Positions 62,343-64,000 of a stretch of DNA of 64,000 nucleotides are shown here, piece by piece. A program made the translations under genes and the position numbers. Each line of letters opens with the position of its first letter. Position 1 is the stretch's first letter. A model generated the notes under the pieces. It made no database searches. It was given only the letters and a program-made list of their open reading frames with translations, and was not told the DNA's origin. Source of the DNA: Geodermatophilaceae bacterium URHA0031. GTDB taxonomy: Bacteria > Actinomycetota > Actinomycetes > Mycobacteriales > Geodermatophilaceae. The stretch spans positions 434,001-498,000 of the forward strand of contig JHVP01000001.1 of the NCBI GenBank assembly GCA_000620205.1. The letters are read 5' to 3'.

Positions 62343-62834
62343 ATGTCCCTCTCCCGCGCTCTCCGCCCCGTCGTCCTCGGCCTGACCGTCGGGGCGCTGG
62401 TGACCGGCGGCCTGACGACGACGGCCTCCCCCGCAGCGGCCGACCCCTCCGCGACGAGGACCGCCTCCTCCGGGGTCCCCGGGGACGCCGCCGCGGGGAT
62501 CAGCGACCCGACACCGCTCCGGGGCGACCGGGTCACCGTGACCGGAACCGGGTTCACCCCGAACGAGAAGGTCACCGCCTCGCTGCCCTCGCGCAACCAG
62601 GGGCAGCTCGGCAGCGCTGTCGCCGACGCCGGCGGACACGTGTCCATCCCGGTGGGCGTGCCGACGACGCTGCCCGACGGGGACCAGGAGGTGCTGCTCA
62701 CCGGCACCTCCGGCGAGCGGGCGAGCACCGGCTTCGCGCTGCGCCCGCTCCTCGAGGACCTGCTCGACCGGTTCCTCCGGTGGTGGCCGGCGAAGCGCGC
62801 CGACGCCGGTCACCTAGCCGGGACACCACGCTGA
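62343..62834 (+). CDS. Small secreted protein with an Ig-like/IPT-like domain
   Basis: A 163-aa protein. The signal peptide (LRPVVLGLTVGALVTGG) ends at AAA near residue 34. A single beta-domain follows: RGDRVTVTGTGFTPNEKVTA and later LPDGDQEVLLTGTSGE. This resembles surface-layer IPT/TIG-like folds found in actinobacterial secreted proteins. The C-terminus is short and basic, without a membrane anchor or LPXTG. GAGGAG lies before the ATG. Function unknown. Confidence 0.8.
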   Translation: MSLSRALRPVVLGLTVGALVTGGLTTTASPAAADPSATRTASSGVPGDAAAGISDPTPLRGDRVTVTGTGFTPNEKVTASLPSRNQGQLGSAVADAGGHVSIPVGVPTTLPDGDQEVLLTGTSGERASTGFALRPLLEDLLDRFLRWWPAKRADAGHLAGTPR

Positions 62835-62875
62835 CCAGGCAGGACGCCGCCTCCGCACGGGTGGCGCCGTCGCCG

Positions 62876-62881
62876 TACCGT
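62876..62881 (+). promoter_or_regulatory. Leaderless -10 element of msrB
   Basis: TACCGT followed by 6 bases (GGGAGC) and the ATG at 62888. Either a leaderless start or a very close GGGAG could act. Confidence 0.4.
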
Positions 62882-62887
62882 GGGAGC

Positions 62888-63307
62888 ATGACCACATCCG
62901 CCCAGCAGCCCCAGGTCGTCAAGAGCGACGAGGAGTGGCGCGCCCAGCTGTCGCCGGAGGAGTACGCCGTCCTCCGCCAGGCGGGCACCGAGCGGCCGTG
63001 GACCGGTGAGTACGTCGACACGAAGACCGTCGGCGTCTACTCCTGCCGGGCGTGCGGCGCCGAGCTGTTCCGCTCCGAGACCAAGTTCGACTCGCACTGC
63101 GGCTGGCCCTCGTTCTACGAGCCCTCGGCCCAGGACCACGTCGTCCTCCGCGAGGACACCGCCCACGGGATGCTCCGCACCGAGGTGCTCTGCGGCAGCT
63201 GCCACAGCCACCTGGGTCACGTCTTCGCCGACGCCCCGCAGACGCCGACCGGCGACCGCTACTGCATCAACTCGGTGAGCATCGCCCTGCAGCCCGCTGA
63301 GAGCTGA
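62888..63307 (+). CDS. msrB: Peptide-methionine (R)-S-oxide reductase
   Basis: A 139-aa MsrB that reduces the R-sulfoxide of methionine in oxidised proteins. Structural zinc cysteines are in SCRACGAELF and LCGSCHSHLGHVF. The catalytic Cys lies in DRYCINSVSI, and the fingerprint FDSHCGWPSFY is complete. Electrons would come from thioredoxin. Cytoplasmic. The start ATG gives the standard length. Confidence 0.97.
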   Translation: MTTSAQQPQVVKSDEEWRAQLSPEEYAVLRQAGTERPWTGEYVDTKTVGVYSCRACGAELFRSETKFDSHCGWPSFYEPSAQDHVVLREDTAHGMLRTEVLCGSCHSHLGHVFADAPQTPTGDRYCINSVSIALQPAES

Positions 63308-63447
63308 CGCGCCACCCTGCTGCGCCGGGGACGGGTACGGACCCCGGCCGGCAGGCCGTCCGTGGACCCGTCGCGGGGGCCGGAGGCTCCCCGACGGGAA
63401 CGCGGGCAACGGCTCAGCGCCTCAGGGGCACGGCTCCTGGCCGCGGT

Positions 63448-63464
63448 GCGATCCGGAGGATCGC
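63448..63464. terminator. Short hairpin between msrB and hemQ
   Basis: GCGATCC and GGATCGC form 7 perfect pairs around a GGA loop. It lies just past the hemQ stop codon and is convergent with msrB. Confidence 0.4.
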
Positions 63465-63468
63465 AGTG

Positions 63469-64000
63469 TCAGGGCAGATCGGCAACGAGTTCTGCGACCT
63501 GCTTGCGGGTGCCGGTGTAGAACGGCACCTCCTCGCGGACGTGCCGGCGGGCGCGGCTGGCCCGCAGGTCGCGCATCAGGTCGACGATGCGGTGCAGCTC
63601 GTCGGCCTCGAAGGCGAGCATCCACTCGTAGTCGCCGAGCCCGAAGGAGGCCACCGTGTTGGCCCGGACGTCGGGGTACGGGCGGGCCTGCATGCCGTGC
63701 TCCTTGAGCATGTCCCGCCGCTCCTCGTCGGGCAGCAGGTACCACTCGTAGGAGCGCACGAACGGGTAGACGCAGACGAAGCGGCGCGGCTCCTCCTCGG
63801 CGAGGAAGGCGGGGATGTGGCTGCGGTTGAACTCCGCCGGGCGGTGCAGCGCCATCTGCGACCAGACCGGCTCGAGGTGGCGGCCCAGCGCGGTGCGGCG
63901 GAACCGGCTGTAGGCCTCCTGCAGCGCCTCGGGGGTCTCGGCGTGCCACCAGATCATCAGGTCGGCGTCGGCGCGCAGGCCGGCCACGTCGTAGACCCCG
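63469..64000 (-). CDS. hemQ: Coproheme decarboxylase (chlorite dismutase family), partial
   Basis: The C-terminal part (about 177 codons) of a minus-strand gene entering from the right edge. Family segments are [56 protein letters not shown] and [20 protein letters not shown], continuing [19 protein letters not shown]. Actinobacterial members decarboxylate coproheme III to heme b at the end of the coproporphyrin-dependent route. The N-terminus lies outside the window. Confidence 0.93.
   Translation of the reverse strand, partial: GVYDVAGLRADADLMIWWHAETPEALQEAYSRFRRTALGRHLEPVWSQMALHRPAEFNRSHIPAFLAEEEPRRFVCVYPFVRSYEWYLLPDEERRDMLKEHGMQARPYPDVRANTVASFGLGDYEWMLAFEADELHRIVDLMRDLRASRARRHVREEVPFYTGTRKQVAELVADLP

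Overview
The window is chromosomal DNA from a very high-GC actinobacterium. Leaderless starts are common, and it carries F420-type (LLM) oxidoreductase, HemQ, RPF/LysM cell-wall enzymes behind c-di-AMP riboswitches, a DUF222/HNH (13E12-like) gene with a LexA-type SOS box, and a LigC/Prim-PolC pair. The family Geodermatophilaceae (Blastococcus, Geodermatophilus, Modestobacter) is my best guess. That placement is inference from gene content and base composition, not from a marker gene.

Layout. 0-12.3 kb: amide, peptide and hydroxy-acid catabolism. A minus-strand block encodes an S9 peptidase, a DUF2891 protein, an FMN alpha-hydroxy-acid oxidase, an acetamidase/formamidase and an SDR. An amidohydrolase lies divergent to it, and a partial amidase sits at the left edge. 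A terC-marR-terC cluster follows, with a strong Shine-Dalgarno-sequestering hairpin before the first terC. 12.7-14.8 kb: uvrB. 15.1-22.5 kb: glycogen/trehalose genes glgX(treX)-treY and treZ. They are interrupted by a 1.2-kb module of tandem repeats, terminator hairpins, a c-di-AMP riboswitch and an RPF-LysM gene. 22.5-25.8 kb: RibD-like reductase, Nudix, LLM oxidoreductase, alpha/beta hydrolase. 26.3-27.9 kb: a frameshifted SOS-box HNH gene. 28-33.4 kb: GNAT, DNA ligase C, two serine hydrolases, Prim-PolC.

33.5-48.5 kb looks like an accessory region with longer intergenic gaps and orphan genes. It holds a zinc alcohol dehydrogenase, an unknown 295-aa protein, a GH5 glycosidase, a metzincin-like protease, an M14 carboxypeptidase with a separately encoded prodomain-like protein, a methyltransferase and two dimethylformamidase-beta-like proteins. 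One of the last pair carries six beta-propeller repeats in alternating A/B order. None of the predicted hydrolases here has a recognisable signal peptide, although several belong to families usually secreted. This is the part of the window most likely to hold something undescribed.

48.5-64 kb: RibD-like reductase, DUF3224, AHL-lactonase-like MBL protein, a second c-di-AMP riboswitch with an RPF-LysM-LAS peptidase fusion, TetR plus divergent hydrolase, dienelactone hydrolase, FAD monooxygenase, SDR, PspC, MMPL exporter, YciI, DUF5996, cold-shock protein, an HTH protein, a small secreted protein, msrB and a partial hemQ. No tRNA, rRNA, CRISPR array or insertion sequence was seen.
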